Assembly (NCBI GenBank): GCA_017404065.1 | Contig: JAFRDB010000063.1 | Location: 1-58,266, forward strand | DNA length: 58,266 nt | Reading direction: 5' to 3' | DNA from: Clostridia bacterium | GTDB lineage: Bacteria > Bacillota > Clostridia > UBA1381 | Shown: in pieces, positions 17,131 to 25,736 of the stretch | Position numbering within the stretch: the stretch's first letter is position 1 | How the letters are laid out: each line of letters starts with the position of its first letter | Notes under the pieces: model-generated | The model's input: only the letters and a program-made list of their open reading frames with translations | Told to the model about the DNA's origin: nothing | Database searches by the model: none | Made by a program: the position numbers and the translations under genes

Positions 17131-17549
17131 TTTAATTCATCCTCCTTTTCCTTTAAAACAGAAATTGCCTTTGTAATAGCAGAAGGTATAGGAATACCCA
17201 TCAATCCAAGATTTTCGACGAGAGAGATGAGCTCGCTTGATATAAATGCAATGATACAAGCATTCATGATATAGTCACAATGAAGCAAAATATCAAGCCT
17301 GTTAGAAAGCGCAACGACAAAGATAATTGCAAACTTTCTGAAAATGCCCTTAAGAGCCGTCCGGCTCTCCAGTCCGCCATTATTGGTATGTGTTGAGTTC
17401 TGAAAAACTCCGGCAACAATGAGACCGGTAATATAGTCGGCGGCAAGGAAGATAATAAGAGTGGTGAGACCAGATGACCAACCGCCAAAAGCAATGGCAA
17501 AAAAAGAACCGATCAATCCAAAAATAAAGCAGAATAAACTTTTAATCAT
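17127..17549 (-). CDS. Phage holin (toxin-secretion/phage lysis holin family)
   Basis: 140 residues with three to four hydrophobic segments: LFCFIFGLIGSFFAIAFGGW, LTTLIIFLAADYITGLIVAGV, FAIIFVVALSNRL and NACIIAFISSELISLVENL. The DYITG plus ESRTALKGIFRK pattern is typical of the Phage_holin_4 (Cph1) family. It should form membrane lesions that release the amidase encoded just downstream. Overlaps the next upstream gene by four bases. Confidence 0.88.
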   Translation of the reverse strand: MIKSLFCFIFGLIGSFFAIAFGGWSSGLTTLIIFLAADYITGLIVAGVFQNSTHTNNGGLESRTALKGIFRKFAIIFVVALSNRLDILLHCDYIMNACIIAFISSELISLVENLGLMGIPIPSAITKAISVLKEKEDELK

Positions 17550-17821
17550 AGTGGTAATCCTTTCATAAATCTTTTAGAACGCTTACGGAAAGTGTCCGAT
17601 ATGCCGCATCCAACAATATCAGCGATATCATCCCAAGAACGGCCATTAATATAAAATTCGCGCAAACATAGAGCGGTAAGCGGATCGAGCAGCCGCTCAA
17701 GAAAACTTTCAACAACCGGTAAAACGCGATTATATCGCTCTACAAGCTCAGTGCTCGGATGCTTTTTATATTCTCTCAAAAGATTAAAATCGCTCTGAGA
17801 AACAGCAACAACATCAGCCAT
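17546..17821 (-). CDS. Sigma-70 region-4-like phage regulator
   Basis: 91 residues. The C-terminal half (LTALCLREFYINGRSWDDIA, then DIVGCGISDTFRKRSKRF) is a helix-turn-helix of the sigma region 4 kind found in small phage transcription factors. No region 2 is present, so it is not a complete sigma factor. I chose the ATG at 17821 with GGAGG upstream; residues further up overlap the next gene. Lying between structural and lysis genes, it may be a second late regulator beside that at 40,041. Confidence 0.7.
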   Translation of the reverse strand: MADVVAVSQSDFNLLREYKKHPSTELVERYNRVLPVVESFLERLLDPLTALCLREFYINGRSWDDIADIVGCGISDTFRKRSKRFMKGLPL

Positions 17822-18038
17822 CAAGATCAGACCTCCGATTATTCCAACCCGCATTAAATTCATCATCTGTCTTAAAGAAAGGACAGTTACCGCACTGATC
17901 ATGCAAATCAGCCGCATTATAGAAATCTACAAGCGCGGAGCACTGAGGGCGGCGCTTGTCCGTCCTCAGGAAGTGACACGAGCGAGCGAAGCCGTTCTCA
18001 TCCTTATTCATCATTAAAGAAAGATCATTGTTAATCAT
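17814..18038 (-). CDS. Small cysteine-containing phage protein
   Basis: 74 residues, GGAGG ribosome site. HFLRTDKRRPQCSALVDF and DQCGNCPFFKTDDEF place four cysteines (one early, three later, with CGNC) that could hold a metal. The end overlaps the sigma-like gene by eight bases. I do not recognise the family. Confidence 0.6.
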   Translation of the reverse strand: MINNDLSLMMNKDENGFARSCHFLRTDKRRPQCSALVDFYNAADLHDQCGNCPFFKTDDEFNAGWNNRRSDLDG

Positions 18039-18059
18039 AATCGTACCTCCATAAAGTTA

Positions 18060-18190
18060 TTATGCCGGCAAAACGCTTGCGGCAAGCTGAGAAATATAAT
18101 TAAGAGCACTGGGATCTGATAAAAGATACTGTGCAAGTGCCGCGGTATCAGGGTTAGCGGCAAGAGAATCAATAAGACCTTGATCTGATT
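18060..18190 (-). other. Possible frameshifted C-terminal extension of the 18,194-19,591 gene
   Basis: After the stop of the upstream gene, the -1 frame stays open for 44 codons (TVTQSDQGLIDSLAANPD ... ISQLAASVLPA) and ends just before the next gene. This frame has no ATG, GTG or TTG start and no ribosome site. In an operon where genes otherwise overlap or nearly touch, that suggests either programmed -1 shifting or a single-base lesion in the gene upstream. Confidence 0.5.
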
Positions 18191-18193
18191 GAG

Positions 18194-19591
18194 TTACGGT
18201 GCAGGAGAAGCAGCTCCGGAGATACGACCAAGATAAGCCTGAGCGAAATCATTCAGAACAGAAGAATAAGGAGAAGCAATGCCGGTTTTATTTTGTTCGG
18301 TAAGCTGAGATGAAAGCTGTCCAAATTCACGGTTGCCCTGATTTGCACCTGCTTGCTGACCATAGGAAGTAATATAGTTATTCGAAAAACCATATAAATT
18401 CTCAGGCTGCCACGGAATATAAAGCGAGCCATCGGGATTAACCATTTGTCCATATTCATTCTCGTGAAGAACAGAATCAAGACCCCAGAAGCGAGCATCT
18501 TCAGGAGTAAGATAACCGCGCGAGTAAGCTTGATTCATGCGATTCTCCATAATGGAAGATCTGAGAGATTCTAAAGCCTGTTCATTTGAAATTGAAGATC
18601 CGGCAAGCTCAAGCAATAGCCGCCTCAAGGTTACATCATTATTAAAATCCGTTTGCCGCTCATCATTAGATAAGCGGTTAGCCGTAAGAGTATCACCGAT
18701 CTGATCGCGATTCGCCGTATATTCCTTGTTATAGAAATCATTAAAAAGGCTATAAGCATCAGAAAGATTATTTCTCCTCCGCCCCGTCTCGCTTTCAAAT
18801 TCCGTAAGCGCCCGATCGCGGAAGTCTAAAAGCGCCTCATCGATCTTACGGAGATATTCATTACGCGCAGCATTAGCGGCCGAAAGAGTACCTCCGTCAA
18901 TATTGCCGCGTGAATTAATTACAGATTCATAAGCGCGATCGGCGTTATCAAGCATAAGTTCACGATAGCGCTTAAAAGCTTCGTCTTTCTCAGGATCGTA
19001 AGAAAACTGCTCTCTTTCGGTCAGCGGGCGCAAAAGCTCTTCAAGCCTGCTGCCATAGTTATTCATATAATCATCGGAAACAGCACGGTTTTGTTTGATA
19101 CCGTTCTTTTTCTCGTAGTTATCGATAGCAACATCAAGAACAGCAGGATCAACATAGGCAGTGCCGTCAACAACCTTAGCCGGTTTTATAGGTTGACCGC
19201 CCACAAGAACATTTTCACCGTCCCAGTCAACAGCTCCGCCATAACCCTTTGAACCAACATAATCACGAACACCGGCAAGATTGCCGGAAGTATTACCGGC
19301 TATCTTATAACCGCCCCCGGTTTCGGGCTTAACGGTTGAAGCAACGGAAGGAGCGGGAGGAACAGAAGCAGAAGGAGCAGAACCGGATTCAGATTGATTT
19401 GATGAAACACCGATCTTAGGAATCTTTACATAATCATCCAAGCTCATAGAAACAGAACCGGGACCGGTAGCTATCGTGTCTCCAAGCTGCTGAGATGTAT
19501 CGCCGAGAGACATTGTAACTTTAGGCTCACCGGAAGCAACAGCACCGGGGGTAGCAATAGTGTAGTTTTTTTTCAAAGGACCAATCGCCAT
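18194..19591 (-). CDS. Unknown virion-associated protein candidate
   Basis: 465 residues, unrecognised. The N-terminal 120 residues are Ser/Pro/Gly-rich and low in complexity (SMSLDDYVKIPKIGVSSNQ). Residues of about 150-330 are charged and helical with probable coiled coil (ALLDFRDRALTEFESETGRR). The C-terminus is Asn/Gln/Tyr-rich. The lack of enzyme motifs and its position right behind the large terminase, before the lysis genes, suggest an internal or tail-tip protein. I chose the ATG at 19591 after AAAGGGG. A continuation in the -1 frame past its stop is noted separately. Confidence 0.6.
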   Translation of the reverse strand: MAIGPLKKNYTIATPGAVASGEPKVTMSLGDTSQQLGDTIATGPGSVSMSLDDYVKIPKIGVSSNQSESGSAPSASVPPAPSVASTVKPETGGGYKIAGNTSGNLAGVRDYVGSKGYGGAVDWDGENVLVGGQPIKPAKVVDGTAYVDPAVLDVAIDNYEKKNGIKQNRAVSDDYMNNYGSRLEELLRPLTEREQFSYDPEKDEAFKRYRELMLDNADRAYESVINSRGNIDGGTLSAANAARNEYLRKIDEALLDFRDRALTEFESETGRRRNNLSDAYSLFNDFYNKEYTANRDQIGDTLTANRLSNDERQTDFNNDVTLRRLLLELAGSSISNEQALESLRSSIMENRMNQAYSRGYLTPEDARFWGLDSVLHENEYGQMVNPDGSLYIPWQPENLYGFSNNYITSYGQQAGANQGNREFGQLSSQLTEQNKTGIASPYSSVLNDFAQAYLGRISGAASPAP

Positions 19592-19604
19592 AACAAAACC
19601 CCTT

Positions 19605-21017
19605 TCAATTATAATTTCTGAGATCCAGAGGATCAAACACAGACTCAACCGGCTTTTCAGGAGCCGGAGGAGCAAGAGGATTCATCATAAAGAAATACCT
19701 CATAGCATCATAATCATGATCCTCAAGATTTGTATCGATATCCTCAACATTGATATGTGAGTAGATAAGATTAGGAAGAGTACGGATAAAAGGAACACAG
19801 GTCTTAAAAACATAAGCCATAGGCTTTCCGAACTCGTCAAATTTCAATCGGTAATGACATTGCATTTTACCGCTGAGCCTTGCATTCTTCCCCTTCTCAA
19901 AGAAAACGCCGAAGCGCTCAAAAATAGAAATTATCGTACCTTCCATACCGCGCGAATTATCCCAGATAGCCGGATCGGCAACTCCATAAATGGTATTCCC
20001 TTTCTCAAGCTCGTCTTCGATCTCACGAATTTTTTTAGCAAGAGTAGAAGGTTCCATATAAAGCCCGACATTGGGACGAGAAGGATCGCAGCCGTAAAGC
20101 TGCCGGTAGAGGTAAGCTCTGCCCTCATAATCGACCGCCCACCATTGAACAGCGAAAGGCTTTGAAAAGCCATAGTCAAAGCTCCTGAACCGCCGCCAAC
20201 CACGAGGAATAGGAAACGGGTCAATAACATGAGTAAATAGCCGTGTCTTATATCCTGCCGGATCATTGCGCCACTCGGTAAATACCTGCCCCTCGTAGCT
20301 GTCCCAATTACCGTAAAGCAGCGCCTGCCGCTGCGCCTCCGGCAAGCTTGCAAGGGTAGCAAGATAGCCGGGATTATTGTCTAAAAGAATTTGATTATCA
20401 AAAACCGTAGAAGGTATAAAGATACGGGAACGCTTGAGCCTGTGGACATTGCCGCGATGATCAGGAACATCAATGTCATAAACCTGCGGGACCTCAGCCG
20501 GTCCGGAAGAAATAAAGCGCTGCTTGACCCAACCATGACCGATGCCGCCCGGGTTAGCGGTGGAACGCACATAAACACGCAAGCCGTCACCATCCGCGCG
20601 GTTACGAGTGAGCAAATAATTATACTCATCCAAAGTAAAATGTGTAAGCTCATCAAAACCGATAAAAGAAAACGACAAACCCTGATAATTAAGATAGCTC
20701 GTGGAATGCGGCATACTGCCAAAAGAAACGGAAGCGCCGGAAGGGAAATGCCAGGTGTGAGTTGTACCGTTATATTCAGCACCGGGGAAAGCCTCGGGAT
20801 AGATACGCTTCGATTTTAGAATAAGCTCCCGCGCCTGCGGGATAGTCTTACGAAGAAGCAAACCGCGATAGTTAGGATTATCGCACTGCCTGAGAGCTTC
20901 AACCACAAGCGCGTCCGATTTTCCGCCGCCCGCCGCTCCGCCGTAAAGAACCTCATACTCAGGCCGCGACATAAATAATTTTTGACGAGGCTGCGGATGC
21001 CATTCAAAATTACTCAT
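19605..21017 (-). CDS. Terminase large subunit
   Basis: 470 residues. The packaging ATPase has Walker A GGAAGGGKS (about 25-33) and Walker B FSFIGFDELTHF (about 112-123), with STANPGG as motif III. The nuclease domain follows with acidic residues at RSFDYGFSKPFAVQWW, YGVADPAIWDNSRG and DHDYDAMRYFF. It cuts and pumps phage DNA into proheads. Length and motifs are complete. It lies about 18 kb downstream of the small subunit, behind portal and capsid genes, which is an unusual order. Confidence 0.93.
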   Translation of the reverse strand: MSNFEWHPQPRQKLFMSRPEYEVLYGGAAGGGKSDALVVEALRQCDNPNYRGLLLRKTIPQARELILKSKRIYPEAFPGAEYNGTTHTWHFPSGASVSFGSMPHSTSYLNYQGLSFSFIGFDELTHFTLDEYNYLLTRNRADGDGLRVYVRSTANPGGIGHGWVKQRFISSGPAEVPQVYDIDVPDHRGNVHRLKRSRIFIPSTVFDNQILLDNNPGYLATLASLPEAQRQALLYGNWDSYEGQVFTEWRNDPAGYKTRLFTHVIDPFPIPRGWRRFRSFDYGFSKPFAVQWWAVDYEGRAYLYRQLYGCDPSRPNVGLYMEPSTLAKKIREIEDELEKGNTIYGVADPAIWDNSRGMEGTIISIFERFGVFFEKGKNARLSGKMQCHYRLKFDEFGKPMAYVFKTCVPFIRTLPNLIYSHINVEDIDTNLEDHDYDAMRYFFMMNPLAPPAPEKPVESVFDPLDLRNYN

Positions 21018-21324
21018 CAGAAACTATATCCGCCTTAATAGTAAGCTTTCCGTTTTCAAGCTTTATATATTGAGACCCGTCATCATTCATCAAGATGAAG
21101 CTGCCCTCAGAGCAGGTAAAGGATTCGGAGCTGATAGGATTATTACGAATGTTAATACCGCCTAAAAGCTTTGAAGAGGAAACAGAACGGATGTTATCAT
21201 CATCAAGATTATAAATAAGGTTCTTAAGATTTTTAACGAGAGCCGCCGCCCACTGCCAAAAAACCGGAAGCTCAAAATATGCGCCGCGGTGCAGCGGTTG
21301 CGGAGTATTAATATCGATCTTCAT
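21010..21324 (-). CDS. Small phage structural protein candidate
   Basis: 104 residues, overlapping both neighbours (four bases with the nozzle-like gene, eight with terL). The sequence is beta-rich toward the end (GSFILMNDDGSQYIKLENGK). That suits a small baseplate or tail accessory protein, but I do not recognise it. Confidence 0.6.
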   Translation of the reverse strand: MKIDINTPQPLHRGAYFELPVFWQWAAALVKNLKNLIYNLDDDNIRSVSSSKLLGGINIRNNPISSESFTCSEGSFILMNDDGSQYIKLENGKLTIKADIVSDE

Positions 21325-23366
21325 ATCAAGTAATTCTTCCCTTCGTTATTTTTTTCAGGTATGATATCATGATCGGTATCTCCTGAAATGTCACGTTCAT
21401 AATCCTTATACTGTCTGCCGCCGCTCGGCGTATGCAATTCGACCTCATAGATAATAACCTTGCCCTTGCCGAAAATGCGGTAACGAAAGCTTGAACCGTT
21501 TTCAATGCGAACAGGGATCCGATAAACAGTCATGCGAGGTGAAGAATGAGCCGACAAAACTTTGAACTCTCCCCCATCAACGGAAACAGATACGGAAAAG
21601 CTGCCGCCGTCAATACATTCAGCGCGAACCCAAAGCTCAGTGAGTGCCTTATTATCAAGAGTGTTATTATGAGTTTTGACGCTCGTAGCACTCCATCGAA
21701 AGACCTCAGACGCAGAAGAATCATACTTAAGAAGTTTAGAGCTCGTGTAATCGGCAATATAAAAACCGCCGCGGAAACGGAACATACCGAGAGCAACAAC
21801 AGCCGAGTCGGCCAAAATGTCATTATGAGCAGTTGAGTCCTCTATTGTCCATAATGAATATCTCGTATCGTAAACAAGAAGCTCCGTCTCACCATCCTCG
21901 CGCTCTGCGGACGCATAATATTTATCGCCGTCAAAACCGCTCAAAGCGGAAACATAACGCGTATCATAAAGCTTATTCGAAATTCGCGTAGGATATTGAG
22001 AACCGTTATATAAATAGAATCCATTATAAGCAAGGAAAATAACCCCGCGAGGCGTGATCTGAATGCTGCGTTTATCGATACAGCCGATGCCGTGAATGAC
22101 AGTCTGAACATAGCTGTCAGGATTATCACCGGAAACAATGATAGTATAATCATCCTTAAATGCGATCAGATCAAGACCATATTCTGCAAGCCCGGTAAAA
22201 GGGCCGTAACAGGTAGAGGAAAGAGAAGCAAATAAGAATTCCCCGTTAACGCCGGTCGAATGAAAATCAAACGGCGACTCAGCAACAGAACCATAAAGTC
22301 TCGTTCCCATGGGATCAGAACCCCAAAGCCTGTTGGCATGAACAAAAATATTATCAAAGTTTTGAACAACAGATGAAAGTGAAATACCGCTGCAATAGTG
22401 AGTAAGACCGGCGCCCTCCATGTTTGAAAATTGAAGAGGCGTATCCTCCTTATTACGAAGGTCAAGATATATATAGTGAATATAAGTAACGACACCACGG
22501 ATTGAATAAGAAGAAGTATCAAATCCGGTAACAGTAGCTTTACAGACCTGATCAAGAGATACAGCTCCTGGATCAGGAACCGAACCAATATCGAGAGTAT
22601 TATAATCATCATAAGCTCCGGCAGTCTGTACGATAAAATTATCATAAGAAGCATTATAAGACCAAACCTGGCCGGGTCGCTCACCTAAAGCAGGAAAACC
22701 GGAAATAGAAATTTCATCACCAACAGAAAACAAATGCTCAAAGAAATTCGAAGAAGGCGCACAGTTAGAAGTCTTAAAGTAATTGATAAAATAATCAGAA
22801 TTACGAATAAGAGTATTGCCGGAACTGTCAGTAACAACATGGTTATATACAGGGGTATAAGCGTAACGATAAGCACATATATAGTTACCTCGACTGTTAT
22901 GACCGACAGTAACGATAAGATTATCAAGCAAAGACCCGCCGCGATCAAAGCTATCATCATAAATATTATATGAATAAAGCACAGAAGTATGATGTTCAGC
23001 GTCATAACCATTCATAATATAAAAATGTCTGAAACGAACTATAGTCCATTCAAACCCGGAAGAAAGAACAGTATTTCGGCTTTTCTTAACACCGTTATAA
23101 TAAAATCCCTCATTCGCGATTCCGGTAAAACCGAAAATACCAGCGACATTGGAAACATCAGGAGCAGCAACAGCCTGAACATTAGCAGGAAGATCACAAA
23201 CAGCCTGGCGCGGCGTTCGAGGCGCAGCACAAGGGTATTCATCAGTAGACATGTTGAACATATCTTCGAACTCGCCCTTATATGTATAATGTCCGCGGTC
23301 AAGACCCAAAAATTTATAGGTATTTGAACGCGCGCGGTCGTACCCGTCGGACTGAATAAACTGCAT
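21321..23366 (-). CDS. Tail hub/nozzle-like protein (stabilisation-protein type)
   Basis: 681 residues, beta-rich throughout, with repeated blade-like units (FRGGFYIADYTSSKLLKYD, DTRYSLWTIEDSTAHND, FLAYNGFYLYNGSQY). These recall the beta-propeller of short-tailed phage nozzle or DNA-stabilisation proteins (T7 gp12 and P22 gp10 type). The N-terminus (DRARSNTYKFLGLDRG) recalls the same group. It begins one base after the portal stop at an ATG with GGAGGTG ahead. Role inferred from fold impression and from position between portal and terminase. Confidence 0.6.
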   Translation of the reverse strand: MQFIQSDGYDRARSNTYKFLGLDRGHYTYKGEFEDMFNMSTDEYPCAAPRTPRQAVCDLPANVQAVAAPDVSNVAGIFGFTGIANEGFYYNGVKKSRNTVLSSGFEWTIVRFRHFYIMNGYDAEHHTSVLYSYNIYDDSFDRGGSLLDNLIVTVGHNSRGNYICAYRYAYTPVYNHVVTDSSGNTLIRNSDYFINYFKTSNCAPSSNFFEHLFSVGDEISISGFPALGERPGQVWSYNASYDNFIVQTAGAYDDYNTLDIGSVPDPGAVSLDQVCKATVTGFDTSSYSIRGVVTYIHYIYLDLRNKEDTPLQFSNMEGAGLTHYCSGISLSSVVQNFDNIFVHANRLWGSDPMGTRLYGSVAESPFDFHSTGVNGEFLFASLSSTCYGPFTGLAEYGLDLIAFKDDYTIIVSGDNPDSYVQTVIHGIGCIDKRSIQITPRGVIFLAYNGFYLYNGSQYPTRISNKLYDTRYVSALSGFDGDKYYASAEREDGETELLVYDTRYSLWTIEDSTAHNDILADSAVVALGMFRFRGGFYIADYTSSKLLKYDSSASEVFRWSATSVKTHNNTLDNKALTELWVRAECIDGGSFSVSVSVDGGEFKVLSAHSSPRMTVYRIPVRIENGSSFRYRIFGKGKVIIYEVELHTPSGGRQYKDYERDISGDTDHDIIPEKNNEGKNYLI

Positions 23367-23367
23367 A

Positions 23368-25098
23368 TTAAGCACCTCCGGTCAAAGGGATAGGAATAAG
23401 TCCGCCCAAATCAGCGCCTTGAGCAGGGCTAATGTTCTGAGTCATGTCACCGCCGGGAACAGAAAGCGGATTTATCACGCTGCCACCCGGCTTTGCAGGA
23501 ATCTGAGAAGAAGAGGGAGCTTCGGCCTGATCCTTTGCAGCCTCCTGCTGCTTGAGAAAATTATTATGTAGCTCCTCAAGCTCGTTGAGAAGCTTCTCTT
23601 TGCCGTCAAACTGCATTGAAGAAATAGCAACATAAGCGCTGTCATAAGCATTAGGATCAAACATACCGCTCTGCCAGAACGTAAGAATAGTATTATTATA
23701 TGCCTCACGCGTAAATGGATTTTCCTTCTGCGGAACAACATCAATATCAAACTCAGCAGCCCTGTCGGAAACAGTTTTGCATGAGCACATAAGCGAGTTT
23801 GAAAACTCAATGAAAGTCTTTTTCCCATGCTTATCAGTGGTTCGGAACTTTCGCGGCGTAACATAAAACTGACGTATAAGCTCAATGACCATATAGACAA
23901 TATCCTTGAAGCTTTCGTAAGTATCATCACTCATAAGACGCGAGCGCTTCTCACCCGCCTGCTGCAATACCTGAATAGCAGAAGCCGCCGTCACGCCGCC
24001 CATTGTCTGACCCTGCTGAAAATCACGATTTGCAAGGATCTCTTTAAGCTCATCCTTTAAAATGTCCCTATGTGATAAATAGTTTGCGTTTATCTCCTTG
24101 CCGACGATAGGAACAATAGCGGAAGAGTCTCCGTCATAATGTACTACATTCTTCTCATAATTCCGGAGATCCTTTTCATCGATACCGCCGTTCCGCTTCG
24201 AAAGGAAGCGAACCTTTGAGTTAAGCATAAGATTTTCAGTGATGGCATTATTCAGCTTATCAAGTTGGATCTGAGCCGATTTTGCAACATCTATCATGCC
24301 GAAACCGAGAGGACACCTGTCAATAGGATAAAGCCGATCGATAACAAAAGGATAAAGCCCATGATTATATAATCCGTTTTCATATCCGGGCATATCCTCT
24401 GTAGCAGCTATGATCTCATCATTACAAAGCTTGATCAAATGAACGGCGCCATCCTTCTTATAATAGCAATCTGTAATAAGAGTGCAGTTTTTAAGGGTAA
24501 TAGTATCGGTATCGGAAAGCGTCTCAACCGCGGCATTGCCGGTAAACATATCCTTATGCTCCGGAAAACAAGCCGAAAGCTCATTATTAGGAACAGCGGA
24601 AAGAAGGAAAACAAAGGCGCTGTCCTGGATATCGTCAACATGCATATCACAAAAGAAATCGCAAAAATCTATGATACGAATATCAACATTTTCCGCCGCC
24701 TCGTTGCAGGTTACGGAATAAATGGCAGTCCCCTTCTTGCACTTATTCCTCATGTTCTCTTTATAAAGATTCTTCATGCCGGCATATTCAAGAACGATAG
24801 GAACGACCTTCGAAAGAGCGTCTGCCGCTTCTTCGTTAGACTCATCACGCTCTAAGATATTAGGAACGGGATAATTTTCAGAGGCAGTAGCAACTGCGTT
24901 CTCGATAGCGGAAAACACAAGACTATTCCGGCAGTCAAGCTTTGATTCAAGCTCTGAAACTCTCCTCTCATACCAAGACCGATAAAACCGCTCATTATCC
25001 TTCTGGAGTTCATAATAAGGCTGCTTATCCTTTTTATAATCAGCAAAAGCCTCAAGCGCCTCCGTCAAAAATTCCGGAGTAATTTTTCCATCGTACAT
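23368..25098 (-). CDS. Portal protein (short-tailed phage type)
   Basis: 576 residues. The helical N-terminus with an ERFYRSWYERRVSELESKL-like segment, the central beta region, LDKLNNAITENLMLNSKVRF and the long terminal wing/stem helices (LANRDFQQGQTMGGVTAASA) are typical of P22-like portal proteins of short-tailed phages. It would form the dodecameric vertex ring for DNA entry and exit. The C-terminal 60 residues are Pro/Gly-rich. It sits between the capsid-side genes and the nozzle-like gene. Confidence 0.85.
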   Translation of the reverse strand: MYDGKITPEFLTEALEAFADYKKDKQPYYELQKDNERFYRSWYERRVSELESKLDCRNSLVFSAIENAVATASENYPVPNILERDESNEEAADALSKVVPIVLEYAGMKNLYKENMRNKCKKGTAIYSVTCNEAAENVDIRIIDFCDFFCDMHVDDIQDSAFVFLLSAVPNNELSACFPEHKDMFTGNAAVETLSDTDTITLKNCTLITDCYYKKDGAVHLIKLCNDEIIAATEDMPGYENGLYNHGLYPFVIDRLYPIDRCPLGFGMIDVAKSAQIQLDKLNNAITENLMLNSKVRFLSKRNGGIDEKDLRNYEKNVVHYDGDSSAIVPIVGKEINANYLSHRDILKDELKEILANRDFQQGQTMGGVTAASAIQVLQQAGEKRSRLMSDDTYESFKDIVYMVIELIRQFYVTPRKFRTTDKHGKKTFIEFSNSLMCSCKTVSDRAAEFDIDVVPQKENPFTREAYNNTILTFWQSGMFDPNAYDSAYVAISSMQFDGKEKLLNELEELHNNFLKQQEAAKDQAEAPSSSQIPAKPGGSVINPLSVPGGDMTQNISPAQGADLGGLIPIPLTGGA

Positions 25099-25122
25099 AA
25101 TGAACCGACCCCTTCATAAAGC

Positions 25123-25386
25123 TTAAAGTTCAGCGATAGAGCTAACCTTGATTGCATCCTCAATATCTTCGGTAAGCTCAGATTGAATATCAAGATGTGA
25201 CTGAATGACCTCTGCAACGTTCTTCGGAACATAAACAGGCTTATCATACTGGATCTGATACATCTTGCCGTTAATGCCGACAGTACATTCAGTATCACCA
25301 ACAACATTTCGCGGCTTTGGTATGATCACCAAAACGCGATCATCAGCTTTCTTTACAGGGATCGAATTTTTATTTTTTGCTGCCAT
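25123..25386 (-). CDS. Small phage protein of unknown function
   Basis: 87 residues starting MAAKNKNSIPVKKADDRV, preferred over an ATG two codons upstream because of the spacing to GAAGGTGA. A basic start, then a beta-rich core (CTVGINGKMYQIQYDKP) and VPKNVAEVIQSHLDIQSELT; similar short proteins accompany capsid genes in many Firmicute phages. Possibly a head decoration or joining protein. Confidence 0.6.
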   Translation of the reverse strand: MAAKNKNSIPVKKADDRVLVIIPKPRNVVGDTECTVGINGKMYQIQYDKPVYVPKNVAEVIQSHLDIQSELTEDIEDAIKVSSIAEL

Positions 25387-25388
25387 GA

Positions 25389-25652
25389 TCATTCACCTTC
25401 ACTTTCTGAAACAGGAGTATCGGGAGTATCAGAAATAACAACATCATCTTCATCCGTGGGATCATCCACAGCATCAGAAGAAGCTACAAGCTCATCCAGT
25501 CTCTCAGAAAGAGAATTAATCGCGGAAACAATATTATCTAAATCTTCAAGAACGGACGTCTGAAAAGCAAATAAAGCTTGAAAATAGGTGTTCTGCGAAT
25601 CATAATTAGTCGGAACAGGAACAGGGACTTCAATTGTTTTTAATTTAAGCAT
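25389..25652 (-). CDS. Small acidic phage protein
   Basis: 87 residues, with an N-terminal VPVPVPTNYDSQNTYFQALF and a heptad-like middle (LEDLDNIVSAINSLSERLDE). The last 30 residues are almost purely acidic (SSDAVDDPTDEDDVVISDT). It may be a capsid-associated helper or a trimeric coiled-coil protein. Follows the capsid gene after a hairpin. Confidence 0.6.
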   Translation of the reverse strand: MLKLKTIEVPVPVPTNYDSQNTYFQALFAFQTSVLEDLDNIVSAINSLSERLDELVASSDAVDDPTDEDDVVISDTPDTPVSESEGE

Positions 25653-25685
25653 AATATAAATCCTTTCAAAAATAATTCAATTTGT

Positions 25686-25713
25686 ATCAGTGTCCGAAAC
25701 ATCGGACACTGAT
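25686..25713. terminator. Perfect 12-bp hairpin behind the capsid gene
   Basis: ATCAGTGTCCGA pairs with TCGGACACTGAT around AACA. No T-run follows in the minus direction, so it looks more like a partial attenuator or an RNA-stabilising hairpin that raises capsid mRNA relative to the genes downstream. Confidence 0.65.
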
Positions 25714-25736
25714 AACATAAAGCCGGAAAAGAAAAA

